Positions 1 to 10,088 are shown, counted from the stretch's first letter. The stretch is DNA of 64,000 nt from Polaribacter butkevichii (GCF_038024105.1 NZ_CP150661.1:1693001-1757000); one strand, 5' to 3'. Notes: generated from the letters alone by a model not told the origin. Numbers and translations are program-made.

Positions 1-2
1 CT

Positions 3-1085
3 AAACGCCCTTTTTATACATTAAGCGCCATTAGTTCTGGTGTAAAAGATGTTAGAGATGTTATAGAAAAAGCTAAAAAAAGTGGCGGTTTATTTACCGT
101 TAAAAACCCCATTTTATTTATTGATGAAATTCATCGATTTAGTAAATCTCAACAAGATTCTCTTTTAGGAGCTGTAGAAAAAGGATGGGTAACTTTAATT
201 GGCGCAACTACAGAAAACCCAAGTTTTGAAGTGATACCTGCCCTACTCTCTCGTTGTCAAGTCTATATATTAAACTCTTTTGACAAAACCGATTTAGTTG
301 CACTTTTACATAGAGCAATGAAAGAAGATACTCTTTTATCAACCAAAAAAATTACACTAAAAGAAACCGATGCTTTGCTACAAGTTTCTGGTGGTGATGC
401 TAGAAAATTGTTAAATATTTTTGAACTACTGGTTTCTGCTGATGATGAAATTGAAATTACAAACGATTTAGTTTTATCAAAAATTCAAAAAAATACGGTT
501 AGATATGATAAAACAGGAGAACAACATTATGACATCATATCTGCTTTTATAAAGTCGATAAGAGGAAGTGATCCAAACGGAGCTGTATACTGGTTAGCAA
601 GAATGATTGAAGGTGGTGAAGATGTAAAATTTATAGCTAGAAGATTACTAATTTCGGCTTCTGAAGATATTGGGAATGCAAATCCTACTGCGTTAATTTT
701 AGCAAATAACACGTTTCAAGCCGTTTCTGTTGTTGGTTACCCAGAATCTAGAATCATTTTAAGTCAATGTGCTATTTATTTAGCAAATTCCGCTAAAAGT
801 AATGCCTCTTACATGGCTATTAATGAAGCACAAAGTTTAGTACAAAAAACAGGAGATTTATCGGTTCCTTTTCATTTAAGAAATGCGCCAACGAAATTGA
901 TGAAAGACCTAGATTATGGTAAGGACTATAAATATTCTCATAATTATCCTAATAATTTTATAGAGCAAGAATTTTTACCTGATGAAATTTCTGGAACAAA
1001 ATTATATGATCCAGGTAATAATGCTAGAGAAAATCAGTTTAGAGAACTCTTAAAAAATAGATGGAAAAATAACTATGATTATTAA
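3..1085 (+). CDS. rarA: Replication-associated recombination protein A (AAA+ ATPase), 5' partial
   Basis: The frame is open from base 3 and the start lies outside the window; about 360 residues are present. The visible part begins just after Walker A and contains the Walker B segment [11 protein letters not shown], the sensor-1 stretch [11 protein letters not shown] and an arginine-finger region ending SRC. The C-terminal helical and tetramerisation domains follow, with the family signature [11 protein letters not shown]. RarA/MgsA/WRNIP1 ATPases act at stalled replication forks in the cytoplasm. The gene ends in a strong hairpin shared with the convergent gene at 1170-1937. Identity is very clear; only the N-terminus is missing. 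Confidence 0.95.
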   Translation, partial: KRPFYTLSAISSGVKDVRDVIEKAKKSGGLFTVKNPILFIDEIHRFSKSQQDSLLGAVEKGWVTLIGATTENPSFEVIPALLSRCQVYILNSFDKTDLVALLHRAMKEDTLLSTKKITLKETDALLQVSGGDARKLLNIFELLVSADDEIEITNDLVLSKIQKNTVRYDKTGEQHYDIISAFIKSIRGSDPNGAVYWLARMIEGGEDVKFIARRLLISASEDIGNANPTALILANNTFQAVSVVGYPESRIILSQCAIYLANSAKSNASYMAINEAQSLVQKTGDLSVPFHLRNAPTKLMKDLDYGKDYKYSHNYPNNFIEQEFLPDEISGTKLYDPGNNARENQFRELLKNRWKNNYDY

Positions 1086-1117
1086 GATATTTAAACAATA
1101 TTAAACTATTTAACACA

Positions 1118-1148
1118 AAGAAGCCCTAAATATAATTTAGGGCTTCTT
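1118..1148. terminator. Bidirectional hairpin terminator
   Basis: A 13-bp perfect stem (AAGAAGCCCTAAA paired with its complement) has a 5-base loop and A/T-rich flanks. It sits between the convergent ends of rarA and the 1170-1937 gene, so it can serve both. Confidence 0.8.
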
Positions 1149-1169
1149 AATAATATTAGTTAAAAGCTT

Positions 1170-1937
1170 TTAAAATTTAATTGCATATTGTTTTACAACC
1201 AAAACGTCATTTTCATAATATTCTGCAATCCAGTTATCACCATTTTTATAAAGAATTCCATTTTTATCTTTTAAAATAAAAACATCTTTAACTTTTGTTT
1301 TTAAAAGCTGGTAAACCACTGCTGGAGTAGTATTTACTAACTGAAAACCATTATTTATTTCTTGGCTATATAATGTTTCTAGATGATTACTAACTACAAC
1401 TTTTTCTTGAGAAACAATTTCTTTAACAGGTACAGAAATCACTTCTTTAACCACAACCACCTCTGGTGTTGTTGCTTTTTTTACTTCTGAAACTTTTTTT
1501 AACGGCACATATTTGTACGTTAAATCTTCCATGGTTTCAAAAGCATTTCTAATAGCCTCATGATACGATTTTTTATACTCTTTTTCTTTACTCTTACCTG
1601 TTTCTGAAACATACACTACAGTTCCATAACAATCTTTTAATTCTATTTTACTTTTTACTGTAAACATGCTAGAGTCATCAATAACAGTTGCAGTTAATCC
1701 ATTGCATCTGTTTTGCACTAGATCTTCTGGTAATTTCTCATTACTAAGATATACTACAAATCCTTTTTTTTCTAGAAGAAATTTAGTTAGAGAACTTGTT
1801 TGATACTGATCTACAGTCTTTAAAAAATCGAAACGATCTGGTACAATTACATATTTATAATTATTGATATTAACCTGCTGACCAAAAGCAGACAAGGCTA
1901 TAAAGAACAAAAAACTGAATGCTATTTTTTTAATCAT
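1170..1937 (-). CDS. Secreted protein of unknown function
   Basis: The 255-residue protein has a clear Sec signal peptide (MIKKIAFSFLFFIALSAFGQ, cleavage near residue 19-20), so it should be periplasmic or outer-membrane associated. The mature part opens with YKYVIVPDRFDFLKTVDQYQ, a pattern I associate with flavobacterial hypothetical proteins whose N-terminal half resembles small lipoprotein-like folds. The middle (about 145-190) is rich in Lys, Val and Glu and looks like a flexible linker. The C-terminal 60 residues probably form a small beta domain. No catalytic motif was seen and no function can be assigned. The gene is monocistronic, convergent with rarA. Confidence 0.7.
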   Translation of the reverse strand: MIKKIAFSFLFFIALSAFGQQVNINNYKYVIVPDRFDFLKTVDQYQTSSLTKFLLEKKGFVVYLSNEKLPEDLVQNRCNGLTATVIDDSSMFTVKSKIELKDCYGTVVYVSETGKSKEKEYKKSYHEAIRNAFETMEDLTYKYVPLKKVSEVKKATTPEVVVVKEVISVPVKEIVSQEKVVVSNHLETLYSQEINNGFQLVNTTPAVVYQLLKTKVKDVFILKDKNGILYKNGDNWIAEYYENDVLVVKQYAIKF

Positions 1938-2073
1938 TTTAATTGAATATTAAATTAATTTCTAATTATAAAGAAATATTATTTGTAAACGCAATATCGT
2001 TAAATTGAGTAATATTATCAATTATTATACAACAATTAACTTTTTTATAATTGAATCCACAAATTATTTAAAT

Positions 2074-2760
2074 TTAAAGGTATTCTTTTATTTCTATAAG
2101 AGAAGTAACAGATGTAACAGAACTATTACTTGATGTATTATTTTCAAAATTACAATAGATTGCTCGCATCCCCACATTTATAGCCCCTTCTATATCTGCT
2201 TCTAAATTATCGCCAATCATAATAGAGTTACCTTTATCTGCCTTTGCAAGGTCTAAAGCATAATTAAAAACTTTTGGATTTGGTTTTTTAACTCCTACAG
2301 ATTCTGAGGTAATTATTTTATCAAAATAGTGATGAATATTAGAGCTCAACATTTTTTGAGTTTGTACCTCTTCAAAACCGTTTGTAATAATATGTAATTG
2401 ATATTTACTTTTTAAATATTCTAAAATTTCGAAAGTACCATCAAAAAGATAATTAAAGTCAGGTAAAAATTCTAAATAATTAACAGCAATTTCATTTATT
2501 AAATCATCTGAAATTCTATAATCTAAGGCTTCAAAGCTGTCTTTTAATCTACCATATCTTAGTTGCTCTTTAGTTACCTTTTCTTCTCTATATAATTTCC
2601 AATAATTAAAATTTAAAGGCTTATAAACAGTTAAAAAGTCTTCTAAACTTAAAGAGATACTGTGTTTGATAAAAACTTTCTGAAACGCTAGGTCCGAATT
2701 TTTCTCAAAATCCCATAAAGTATGATCTAAATCAAAAAAGACATGTTGTATATTTTTCAT
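2074..2760 (-). CDS. HAD-superfamily hydrolase, YjjG/YfnB type
   Basis: A 228-residue cytoplasmic phosphatase. HAD motif I is FFDLDHTLWD near residue 9, motif II is the ITNG segment near 126, the motif III lysine is in VKKPNPKVF near 159, and motif IV is MIGDNLEADIEGA near 180. The LDHTLWD variant is typical of the YjjG/YfnB subgroup, which in E. coli dephosphorylates pyrimidine and noncanonical nucleoside monophosphates; that substrate is inferred by family. It is divergent from the flippase gene, with only 28 bases between the starts. Confidence 0.85.
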   Translation of the reverse strand: MKNIQHVFFDLDHTLWDFEKNSDLAFQKVFIKHSISLSLEDFLTVYKPLNFNYWKLYREEKVTKEQLRYGRLKDSFEALDYRISDDLINEIAVNYLEFLPDFNYLFDGTFEILEYLKSKYQLHIITNGFEEVQTQKMLSSNIHHYFDKIITSESVGVKKPNPKVFNYALDLAKADKGNSIMIGDNLEADIEGAINVGMRAIYCNFENNTSSNSSVTSVTSLIEIKEYL

Positions 2761-2788
2761 TTACATTATATTTGAAAAAACTTTTTAA

Positions 2789-4045
2789 TTGACACCAAAA
2801 ATAAACAAAAAACCTTTATCTATTTTTGTGAAAAACATTTTTGTAATGTTTAAAGGAACCTTAATTGCACAAATTATTGCAGCAATCAGCTCTATTTTTA
2901 TTGCTAAAATATATGGTAGTGAAGCCTATGGTGTTTTAAGTGTTTTTATAAGTCTTTCTTCGATAGCCTCTATTTTTAATTCTTTACAGTTAGATAATTA
3001 TATTGTTATTTGTAGAGACCGATTAACTCGTAATCATTGGTTTAATTTTCTTTTTCTACTGATACCTATAATAGCCATAATTGGAACAGTAATTCTACTA
3101 CCTTTTTATGTGTTTTTTTTTGATAAAAAAATAGAAAATAGTATTTTAATACTAGCTATTTTAAGTTCTATTTTTCTTAGTTATAATAAAACGCATGAAT
3201 TTTTCTTAACCAGTTATAAAAAATTCTCACCAATTTCTTTTTCTAAAATACTTTTAGTTTTAATAAATGTTTTTTTTCAATTTACTTTTTATGTGAAATT
3301 TAAAATTTATGGATTAGTTTACAGCTCGTTTATTTCTATATTTATTGTTACTCTATATTATAGTTTTAAGAACAGAGTTTATTTTAAAATAATCGATTTT
3401 AATATTGTTAAAGAGAATATTACAAAAAACAAATCTATTTTAACCTATTTGCTGCCCTCCCGATTTATAAATAATCTAGCATCACAATCAATTCCTTTAT
3501 TTATTTATGCTTTTTTTAGTTTACAAGATGCTGGTGTTTATTTTTTTAGTCAAAAAATATTAACAATGCCACTTTTTATTATATCATCTTCAATATCTAC
3601 GGTATATTTTGAAAAAGCAACAAGTCTAATGCAAACTTCTAAAAAGGAACTTTTTTTAGCTACAAAAAAGATTATAACTTTTAATGTGTTAATAATGTTT
3701 GTCTTTTTAGTACTAATAAACACGGTTGGAATCTATATATTAGAAATCCTTTTAACCGAAAGTTGGATAAATTTAAGATTATATTTTTTGATTTTATCTT
3801 TTTTAGTTTTATGCAGATCTTCTTTTAGTCCTATTAGTAATATTATGGTTGTTTTAGATAAAAACAATATAAGTTTACTTTTTAATATATACCTTTTAAT
3901 AGTAAATATCATAGCTTTTTATATTGGTTTTGTTAAAAATGATTTAACATATACTATTTATATACTTTCCTTTTTAGGTGGAATAGGTTATTTAACTCTT
4001 GCTTTTTACTTTTTAAAAACCATAAAAAAACAATCAATTATATGA
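2789..4045 (+). CDS. Polysaccharide flippase-like membrane protein (Wzx/MATE-like)
   Basis: A 418-residue protein with about 12 predicted membrane segments. The N-terminal pattern FKGTLIAQIIAAISSIFIAKIYG is typical of O-antigen/polysaccharide exporters, so I infer lipid-linked oligosaccharide flipping across the inner membrane. The chosen start is a TTG at 2789, because the basic segment before the first helix (residues 5-16) is conserved in the family; the next ATG at 2846 would cut into it. The stop overlaps the start of the following acetyltransferase by four bases, indicating one operon and translational coupling. Confidence 0.82.
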   Translation: MTPKINKKPLSIFVKNIFVMFKGTLIAQIIAAISSIFIAKIYGSEAYGVLSVFISLSSIASIFNSLQLDNYIVICRDRLTRNHWFNFLFLLIPIIAIIGTVILLPFYVFFFDKKIENSILILAILSSIFLSYNKTHEFFLTSYKKFSPISFSKILLVLINVFFQFTFYVKFKIYGLVYSSFISIFIVTLYYSFKNRVYFKIIDFNIVKENITKNKSILTYLLPSRFINNLASQSIPLFIYAFFSLQDAGVYFFSQKILTMPLFIISSSISTVYFEKATSLMQTSKKELFLATKKIITFNVLIMFVFLVLINTVGIYILEILLTESWINLRLYFLILSFLVLCRSSFSPISNIMVVLDKNNISLLFNIYLLIVNIIAFYIGFVKNDLTYTIYILSFLGGIGYLTLAFYFLKTIKKQSII

Positions 4046-4671
4046 AAAAAATATCATTCTTTGAAAAGTTAGATTTTTTAATCTTTGGACATTTAATAAA
4101 CTTTTTATATCCAGGATACTATAGACCTAAATATGGTTATCAAAAATATTACCTTCTTTTTTTTCATTTTTGGATTCCACAAAAATTATTTAGATTAAAC
4201 CCAAAAGCAAATTGGCCTGTTCATTTTACATCAAAAATTTTAGCCGCAGAAAATATTAAAAAAGGCATTTTATGTGATCCTGGAGACAACCCAAATGTAT
4301 ACATACAAGCTAACAATGGAATAATTATTGGTAATAATGTAGGTTTTGGAACTGGTTCTAAAGTTATTTCTGCTAATCATTCACATACAAATCACTCTAA
4401 ACACACAAAAACACCACCAATAGTTATTGGAAACAATGTTTTTATTGGTGCAAATAGTGTTATACTATCTAATGTAAATATTGGAAATAATGTAATCATT
4501 GGAGCAGGTTCTATTGTTTCTAAAAATATTCCATCAAATTCAATAGCCGTAGGAAACCCATGTAAAGTTATAAAAGAAAACCTACCTTATAACGAATCGT
4601 TAATAAAAATAAATTACAATAAAAAGATACCAAATAAGCTAAAAAAAACACTTTTAGAGAAAACACTATAA
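4042..4671 (+). CDS. Hexapeptide-repeat (left-handed beta-helix) acyltransferase
   Basis: The 209-residue protein carries repeated I-G-N-N-V hexapeptides from about residue 94 to 170 (IIIGNNVGFG, IVIGNNVFIGAN, VNIGNNVIIGAG) and the usual C-terminal AVGNPCKVIK. The ANHSHTNHSK stretch at about 112 has the histidines expected of the acetyltransferase active site. It likely O-acetylates a glycan made by the same locus as the flippase upstream, to which it is coupled. Its last 58 bases overlap the 3' end of the convergent FemAB-like gene. The acceptor sugar is unknown. Confidence 0.85.
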   Translation: MKKISFFEKLDFLIFGHLINFLYPGYYRPKYGYQKYYLLFFHFWIPQKLFRLNPKANWPVHFTSKILAAENIKKGILCDPGDNPNVYIQANNGIIIGNNVGFGTGSKVISANHSHTNHSKHTKTPPIVIGNNVFIGANSVILSNVNIGNNVIIGAGSIVSKNIPSNSIAVGNPCKVIKENLPYNESLIKINYNKKIPNKLKKTLLEKTL

Positions 4672-5504
4672 TTCTCTTTTTCTGACCCAAAACTTTCATA
4701 AAATTTAGCTACACCACTAATCATAGACCCTTCAAAATCTAAAAAATAATCTTTGTCTTTATATTTTTTTATTATTTCTGAAATAAGCAAAGTAGCCGCT
4801 CCATTTTTTTTCCCTAAATGATTACTAACAGGTACTAAATAAGTAATTCTTTTACCATCATCTAGTAGTAAAACACATGCAATTAATTTTTGTTCACTTC
4901 TAATACCAAAACATCTTACTCCATCCGTTTTTAACGTTAAAATATTTTGAAGAACTTCTTTCATTGAAATATAATTACTGTAATTTTTATCATTTAATAA
5001 ATAAAAATCATAAAATTCTTTTGCTGCTAAATTTTCTTCAAAAGTTAAGTTTGATAATCTAGCTTTCTTTAAATCTCTTTTTCTATTTTTATTAAACTTC
5101 TTATAATTGTCTTCGTATAAGTTTTCAATTTTTAAAAGGTAATTGTTATTTAATTTCACTTTATCATTCAATACATTACATGAATTAAAGTTTATAGAAA
5201 CTTTCACAAACTTCTTAGGAATGTTTTTCAACATTTTTTCTTGTAGCTCTCTAGAAATATTTCCTTTAGAAAAGATACCCAATTGTTGACAAAAAAAAGG
5301 TTGTGCTACGTATTTAAGGAAATATTTCTTTTTCCAAGGAATTGGCATTACAGCATCATAATCATCTACAACTATAACATCCCAATTTTCGGCAACAATA
5401 TCTAAATACCATGAAAAAGCATACACTCTAGATTGTAAAGAACTCTCAATACAGTTGTCATACTTAAGAACATCTAAATTCTTTCTTTTAATATACCGGA
5501 TCAT
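4614..5504 (-). CDS. FemAB/GNAT-like acyltransferase family protein
   Basis: A 296-residue cytoplasmic protein. The N-terminal half resembles flavobacterial hypothetical proteins that open with a DVIVVDDYDAVMPIPW strand pair. The C-terminal half contains the Gly-rich acyl-CoA-type turn (VSNHLGKKNGAATLLISEII, about 225-245) followed by LDFEGSMISGVAKFYESFG, the FemAB/GNAT-fold signature. It may transfer an amino-acyl or acyl group to an envelope polymer. Its start overlaps the stop of the deacetylase-like gene by one base (TAATG on the minus strand), so the two form a coupled pair. Substrate unknown. Confidence 0.7.
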   Translation of the reverse strand: MIRYIKRKNLDVLKYDNCIESSLQSRVYAFSWYLDIVAENWDVIVVDDYDAVMPIPWKKKYFLKYVAQPFFCQQLGIFSKGNISRELQEKMLKNIPKKFVKVSINFNSCNVLNDKVKLNNNYLLKIENLYEDNYKKFNKNRKRDLKKARLSNLTFEENLAAKEFYDFYLLNDKNYSNYISMKEVLQNILTLKTDGVRCFGIRSEQKLIACVLLLDDGKRITYLVPVSNHLGKKNGAATLLISEIIKKYKDKDYFLDFEGSMISGVAKFYESFGSEKENYSVFSKSVFFSLFGIFLL

Positions 5505-6808
5505 TATGAAACGGCTATTTTAATCATAGATTCATACAATCTTTTCCAACCTTTCCATCGTAAATAATCACTTAAACTCTCATTATGAAATAAAGTGATA
5601 AAAGTTCCGTTAACGGCTTTTACTTCATTTTTAATGTCTCTAATTCTACCCAAAGATTGTTTGGGTGTTAGTTTCATATAATCATTTAAAGTAGTATCCA
5701 TTAAAGCAAAAGGAAAAACCTTTAAAGGTGTCTGAATTTCAAAATCTAAATCATAGAAATAGAATGGTGTACAAGTACTTGCTCTAAAACCTACATTGCT
5801 TGCATAGCCCATAGAATAATCTTCTTCTACTTCTAAGTCTATTAAATTCTGATAGGTTTCGGGTAAACTTATACGCAAATAATGTTGTCTAGATCTTTGA
5901 ATTGGAGAATTGATTATTTCTTCTAATCTAAGCTTCTCTTTTTTTAATAAAGAAGCATTATTCAACGTAAAATAAGACGGATGCAAACCTACTTTAGCAT
6001 AATCTACCATTTCTTTTATGAGTAATCTATATTTCCTTTTTGAAGCAGAAACGTTGGTATCAAAAGTTGTATAATCTCCAATTAAAAAGAAAAAAATAGT
6101 TTTAATATTTTGTTCTTTTCTAATTTTTAAAATTCGCTGAAAAGTATCAAAAGGATCTCTTTTAAGATTAAAGGTAACCGCAAAACGATTCCAAACATTA
6201 AATAGCTTAAATTGTACTAAATCATTAAAAAAACCTCCTACACTTCTTACTAAACTTTTATACTTATATGCATAAGCATTGTCTATATCTACTGTAGAGA
6301 TAAACTCATATTTTCTTTCTTTATAAGCATAGTCTGGAAATTTTTCTTTTAAGGCGTCTAACAGTTTATACGCCCAAATATCTACTACTGGCTTTTCTAA
6401 AAATCGATATTTATACGCCAAACTTTGATCTGCTGTATAACGCCCATGAACATCTTTAACGTGTGGCAAATATTCTTCGTATCTAGAAACTAAATAAAAA
6501 CTAGCTGCAAAAACATCAAACGGAATAGAAGATTTTGGCCCAGTTTTAAAGAAACAAGGAACTTCATCCCATTTTTGAATAGAAATTTCCATATCATTTA
6601 CTCCTTGTTCAAATAACAAGCTGTTGCTTTTAACAAAAAACTCATTTCCTAAAGGTGTTTTTGTATAGCTCATTTTTGGACCATTAAAAGCTACAAATTC
6701 TTCTATTTTAGAAGTAAAATCTACGGGAATTAATAAAGTTCTTGTAAGAATATGCTTAAAAATATAACGAACTCTTGGTGTTATTTTATGTGTATAAATT
6801 AATATCAT
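5504..6808 (-). CDS. Polysaccharide deacetylase-like protein (NodB-related barrel)
   Basis: A 434-residue protein without an obvious signal peptide. After an N-terminal domain of about 160 residues (DUF7033-like, inferred), the NodB-like barrel begins at YEFISTVDIDNAY near 167, with a metal-type Asp pair. It continues with VGLHPSYFTLN near 275, which has the usual GLH-type metal histidine, and ends with FITLFHNESLSD near 410, the final catalytic-type His. This matches the annotated 'polysaccharide deacetylase family' proteins common next to glycosyltransferases in this phylum. It is the first gene of the pair with the FemAB-like gene. Confidence 0.75.
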   Translation of the reverse strand: MILIYTHKITPRVRYIFKHILTRTLLIPVDFTSKIEEFVAFNGPKMSYTKTPLGNEFFVKSNSLLFEQGVNDMEISIQKWDEVPCFFKTGPKSSIPFDVFAASFYLVSRYEEYLPHVKDVHGRYTADQSLAYKYRFLEKPVVDIWAYKLLDALKEKFPDYAYKERKYEFISTVDIDNAYAYKYKSLVRSVGGFFNDLVQFKLFNVWNRFAVTFNLKRDPFDTFQRILKIRKEQNIKTIFFFLIGDYTTFDTNVSASKRKYRLLIKEMVDYAKVGLHPSYFTLNNASLLKKEKLRLEEIINSPIQRSRQHYLRISLPETYQNLIDLEVEEDYSMGYASNVGFRASTCTPFYFYDLDFEIQTPLKVFPFALMDTTLNDYMKLTPKQSLGRIRDIKNEVKAVNGTFITLFHNESLSDYLRWKGWKRLYESMIKIAVS

Positions 6809-6886
6809 TTTTTGTTTAGTTAGCAGTACTAAGTTGGCAATATTCAGTAAACTATTAACTAAATTCTACCAACTCAAGACTAAGGA

Positions 6887-7573
6887 CTACAATTGCCCTT
6901 CATCTGCAAAGCTAAAATACGCTTTTTCGGTAATTATTAAATGATCTAACAATTTTATATCTAAAGTGTTTCCGGCTTCTTTTATTTTTTGAGTAAGTTG
7001 CTTATCAGCATTACTAGGTTGTAATTTTCCTGACGGATGATTATGACATACAATCATTGCCACAGACGCCAATTCTAACGCTCTCTTAAACAATAACCTT
7101 ACATCTACCACTGTAGCGGTTAAACCACCTTTACTTATCTGGCTTTTTGTCAAAACTTTGTTAGAATTATTTAAAAACAGCACCCAAAATTCTTCGTGTT
7201 CTAAATCTCCAATAACGGGTTGCATTAAACTAAAACCATCTTTACTACAAGTAATCTTTGGTTTCTCTAAAGCTATTTCTAACTGTCTTCTTTTTCCTAA
7301 CTCTAAAGCAGTAATAATAGCAATTGCCTTGGCTTCTCCAATACCTTTAAACGTAGTCAGTTTTTCTACAGTTAGTTTTGCTAACTCATTAATGTTTCCA
7401 TCAACAGATTGTAAAATTCTTTTTGATAATGCAACGGCACTTTCTTGTCTATTGCCAGAACCAATAAGAATAGCTATTAATTCTGCATCAGAAAGTACAG
7501 ACTTTCCTTTTGCTAACAGTTTTTCTCTTGGCCGATCATCTAAAGCCCAATATTTAATAGTTAACTTTTCCAT
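6887..7573 (-). CDS. radC: RadC family JAB-domain protein
   Basis: A 228-residue protein with an N-terminal helix-hairpin-helix region (LTTFKGIGEAKAIAI, about 70-85) and a C-terminal MPN/JAB metalloprotease-like domain. The zinc motif is intact: CHNHPSGKLQPSNAD near 175-188 (His-x-His, Ser, Asp). The gene has the usual RadC length. The family name comes from an old repair mutation that was later reassigned, so its actual role is uncertain. The ATG at 7573 gives the conserved MEKLTIKYWALDDRPREKLL opening. Confidence 0.93.
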   Translation of the reverse strand: MEKLTIKYWALDDRPREKLLAKGKSVLSDAELIAILIGSGNRQESAVALSKRILQSVDGNINELAKLTVEKLTTFKGIGEAKAIAIITALELGKRRQLEIALEKPKITCSKDGFSLMQPVIGDLEHEEFWVLFLNNSNKVLTKSQISKGGLTATVVDVRLLFKRALELASVAMIVCHNHPSGKLQPSNADKQLTQKIKEAGNTLDIKLLDHLIITEKAYFSFADEGQL

Positions 7574-7669
7574 TTTCTTTTTTTATAAAAATACAAAAAT
7601 GAAATTAACTTAACTTTTAGGCATCTTAGAGTGCTTTAACGTTTAATACCCTAAACCATCTTAGTGTAA

Positions 7670-9934
7670 TTATAATTGATTTAAGAAATTTGGATACTGT
7701 TGGTTGTTTGGGTACAATTCAATTAATCTCTTAACAATATTTTTTGCTTTTTCTTTTTGATTAGATTTAGAATATAAATAAGCTAACGCATACAATAAAC
7801 CTTCATTTGTAGCTTCTACTTTAAGACCAGAAATCAATGTTTTTTCACCGTTTTTATAATCTTGTTTTTTATCATACAATAACCCCAAATTATAATAAAC
7901 ACGAATATTTTCTGGCATTATTTTCATTGCTTTTTTTAGTTGAACAATGGCTTCGTCTACTCTATTTAACTCTGCATACATTAGAGCTAATGAATAATAA
8001 ACAGGTCCATAAGTAGGTTCTTGTTCAATAACAGTTGTAAATGCTTCTTCTGCTTTTTTATATTCTTTATTATTATAATATAAGGTTGCTAAATTTAAAC
8101 GAATTTGATTGTTAATATTATCAATAGCCAAGGCACTTTCAAAACTTTCTATTGCTTTTGTTATGTTTCCTTGTTTTAAATAATAATCTCCTTTTTTCAT
8201 CCTTGCGCCTACAAAATCTGCATTTGTTTTTAAATGTAGATAAAACTCTTTCTTTACTTTTGCATAACTTTCTTTGTAAACTTCAGGAATATCAGTTTCA
8301 GCAACACCTCCTAATCCATAAAAAGTTTTTATTCGAATACTTCTTTTAGGATCTTCTAATAACGGTAAAAAATAAGACGTATAGTCTGTTGTATTCATAC
8401 TACTTAAAACATCTACACTTGCTCCTCTTACTAAAGCAGAATCATCATTTAGAAGAGAAATATAATCTTGTACAAAATTTTGTGCATTATAATTTGAAAG
8501 CACTTTTGTTGCTGATGCTCTTACAATTTCAGGTTGATGTTTATCATGCATCAATTCAATTAATCCTACATGTCCATTAGGTTGCATGGTAATTCCTGGC
8601 GCTAACTTTTCTGAAAAATGAATAGAATCTACTTCTCCAAATAGTTTTTTAAAGCTTTTTGCTGCCCAAACATCATCTTTATCTTTATGACAACCTGCAC
8701 AAGCATTTGGAGTACCGTATTTTACACTTAAATCTGGTCTTGGAATTCTAAAACTATGATCTCTTCTAAAATCATTCCCCATATAAAATCTACCTGGCAT
8801 ATGACAATTTATACATTTTGCCCCCTCTGTATTTGGTTGATGAAAGTGATGTTCTGGTGTATCAAACTTTTCTGGAACATGGCATTGGGCACACAATTTA
8901 TTTCCATCAAACTTTAATTTTAATGTATGTGCATCATGGCAATTGGTACAAGTAACATCATTTTGATACATTTTACTTTGTAAAAAAGAACCATACACAT
9001 AATCTTCATCTAAAATTTGTCCGTCTGCTTGGTACAGCCTTTCTTCTAAAAGTTGTGGATAATAATGATCCAAAACAGTACCTTCAAAATTAAAAAACTC
9101 AGAAAACTGCTCTCTTCTCATGTGGCATCGAGCACATTCATCTACCAATTCTCTAGGTGCAGTATCTGTTGTCATTTGAAAAGTTCCACTTGCAACATAT
9201 TTTTCGCCAAGCTTCTCTACATCAGAAACATGTTGTTTCCCTGGGCCATGACAGGCTTCACAATTTACATTGATAATTGCAAATTTAGTATTGTAACTAT
9301 CTGTTTTTTGATCATAATTTTTACGAACATTGGTAGAATGGCAATCAGAACACATATTATTCCAATTTAAACCACCTCTAGACCAATGCAACCATTCTGA
9401 ATGCACTACTTTAAAATCTGGATATAAATCGAACCATTTATTTTTAACAGAATCCCAAGCGGTTCTTAAACATTGATAATGACCGTTAGGAAATTGAACA
9501 ATATATTGCTGTAAAGGTGTTACCCCAAAAGTGTAAATAATTTTATAATCGTGATATTTTCCATCTCTACCTTCTGTATTTACATAAAAATCTTTTCCTT
9601 TTTTATAAAAATGAGATGTTACGCCCTGACTTGTAAATTTTTTATTGTTAAAATCACCTAAAACAGAAACACTATCGGCCAGATCCATAGCCTTGTCATG
9701 GTCAGAACCTTTCCATTTATCAAATTGATCCTGATGGCATTCTTTACATTTTTGATCTCCTAAAAAATGGCTATCTGGAATCATTTCACCGGAAAGAAAA
9801 ACGCCTTTATCCTTTTCAACTTCTTTATATTCTACCTTTTTATCACAAGAAATAATAGCAAGTATAAAAATTGAATACATAAAAAATAAACTTATTTTTA
9901 AAAAAACAGGTGGGTAAATGTGCCTTAATTTCAC
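7670..9934 (-). CDS. Octaheme c-type cytochrome lipoprotein with HEAT-like and TPR repeats
   Basis: The protein has eight CxxCH haem-binding motifs: CKECH, CSDCH, CEACH, CARCH, CTNCH, CAQCH, CINCH and CAGCH. A HEAT-like stretch follows at about 470-560, then four or so TPRs to the C-terminus. The signal region ends in the lipobox-like FILAIISC, so the cytochrome is probably lipid-anchored in the periplasm or on the outer membrane. Start choice is uncertain: a TTG at 9985 is possible, the GTG at 9934 gives a basic n-region (MKLRH) before the hydrophobic stretch, and an ATG at 9880 leaves almost no n-region; I prefer 9934. Related octahaem proteins handle nitrogen or sulfur compounds, but no substrate can be read here. 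Confidence 0.85.
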   Translation of the reverse strand: MKLRHIYPPVFLKISLFFMYSIFILAIISCDKKVEYKEVEKDKGVFLSGEMIPDSHFLGDQKCKECHQDQFDKWKGSDHDKAMDLADSVSVLGDFNNKKFTSQGVTSHFYKKGKDFYVNTEGRDGKYHDYKIIYTFGVTPLQQYIVQFPNGHYQCLRTAWDSVKNKWFDLYPDFKVVHSEWLHWSRGGLNWNNMCSDCHSTNVRKNYDQKTDSYNTKFAIINVNCEACHGPGKQHVSDVEKLGEKYVASGTFQMTTDTAPRELVDECARCHMRREQFSEFFNFEGTVLDHYYPQLLEERLYQADGQILDEDYVYGSFLQSKMYQNDVTCTNCHDAHTLKLKFDGNKLCAQCHVPEKFDTPEHHFHQPNTEGAKCINCHMPGRFYMGNDFRRDHSFRIPRPDLSVKYGTPNACAGCHKDKDDVWAAKSFKKLFGEVDSIHFSEKLAPGITMQPNGHVGLIELMHDKHQPEIVRASATKVLSNYNAQNFVQDYISLLNDDSALVRGASVDVLSSMNTTDYTSYFLPLLEDPKRSIRIKTFYGLGGVAETDIPEVYKESYAKVKKEFYLHLKTNADFVGARMKKGDYYLKQGNITKAIESFESALAIDNINNQIRLNLATLYYNNKEYKKAEEAFTTVIEQEPTYGPVYYSLALMYAELNRVDEAIVQLKKAMKIMPENIRVYYNLGLLYDKKQDYKNGEKTLISGLKVEATNEGLLYALAYLYSKSNQKEKAKNIVKRLIELYPNNQQYPNFLNQL

Positions 9935-10088
9935 GAAAGATATTTTAGATATTATAACAGTAAAACTAAAGTTTCTATTTGCCAAAAAAAAAGATAATTA
10001 TCATTTTTTTATAGAAATAAATATTTTTTTTAATCCTTAATAAAATTGAAAACTTTATTAATTTTCTCATTTACAGCAAAACTCTTTC

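Noticed and set aside
7158..7613. Reading frame of 151 codons opposite radC
   Set aside because: It lies wholly in the antisense of a clearly recognised gene and has no motif or signal of its own.
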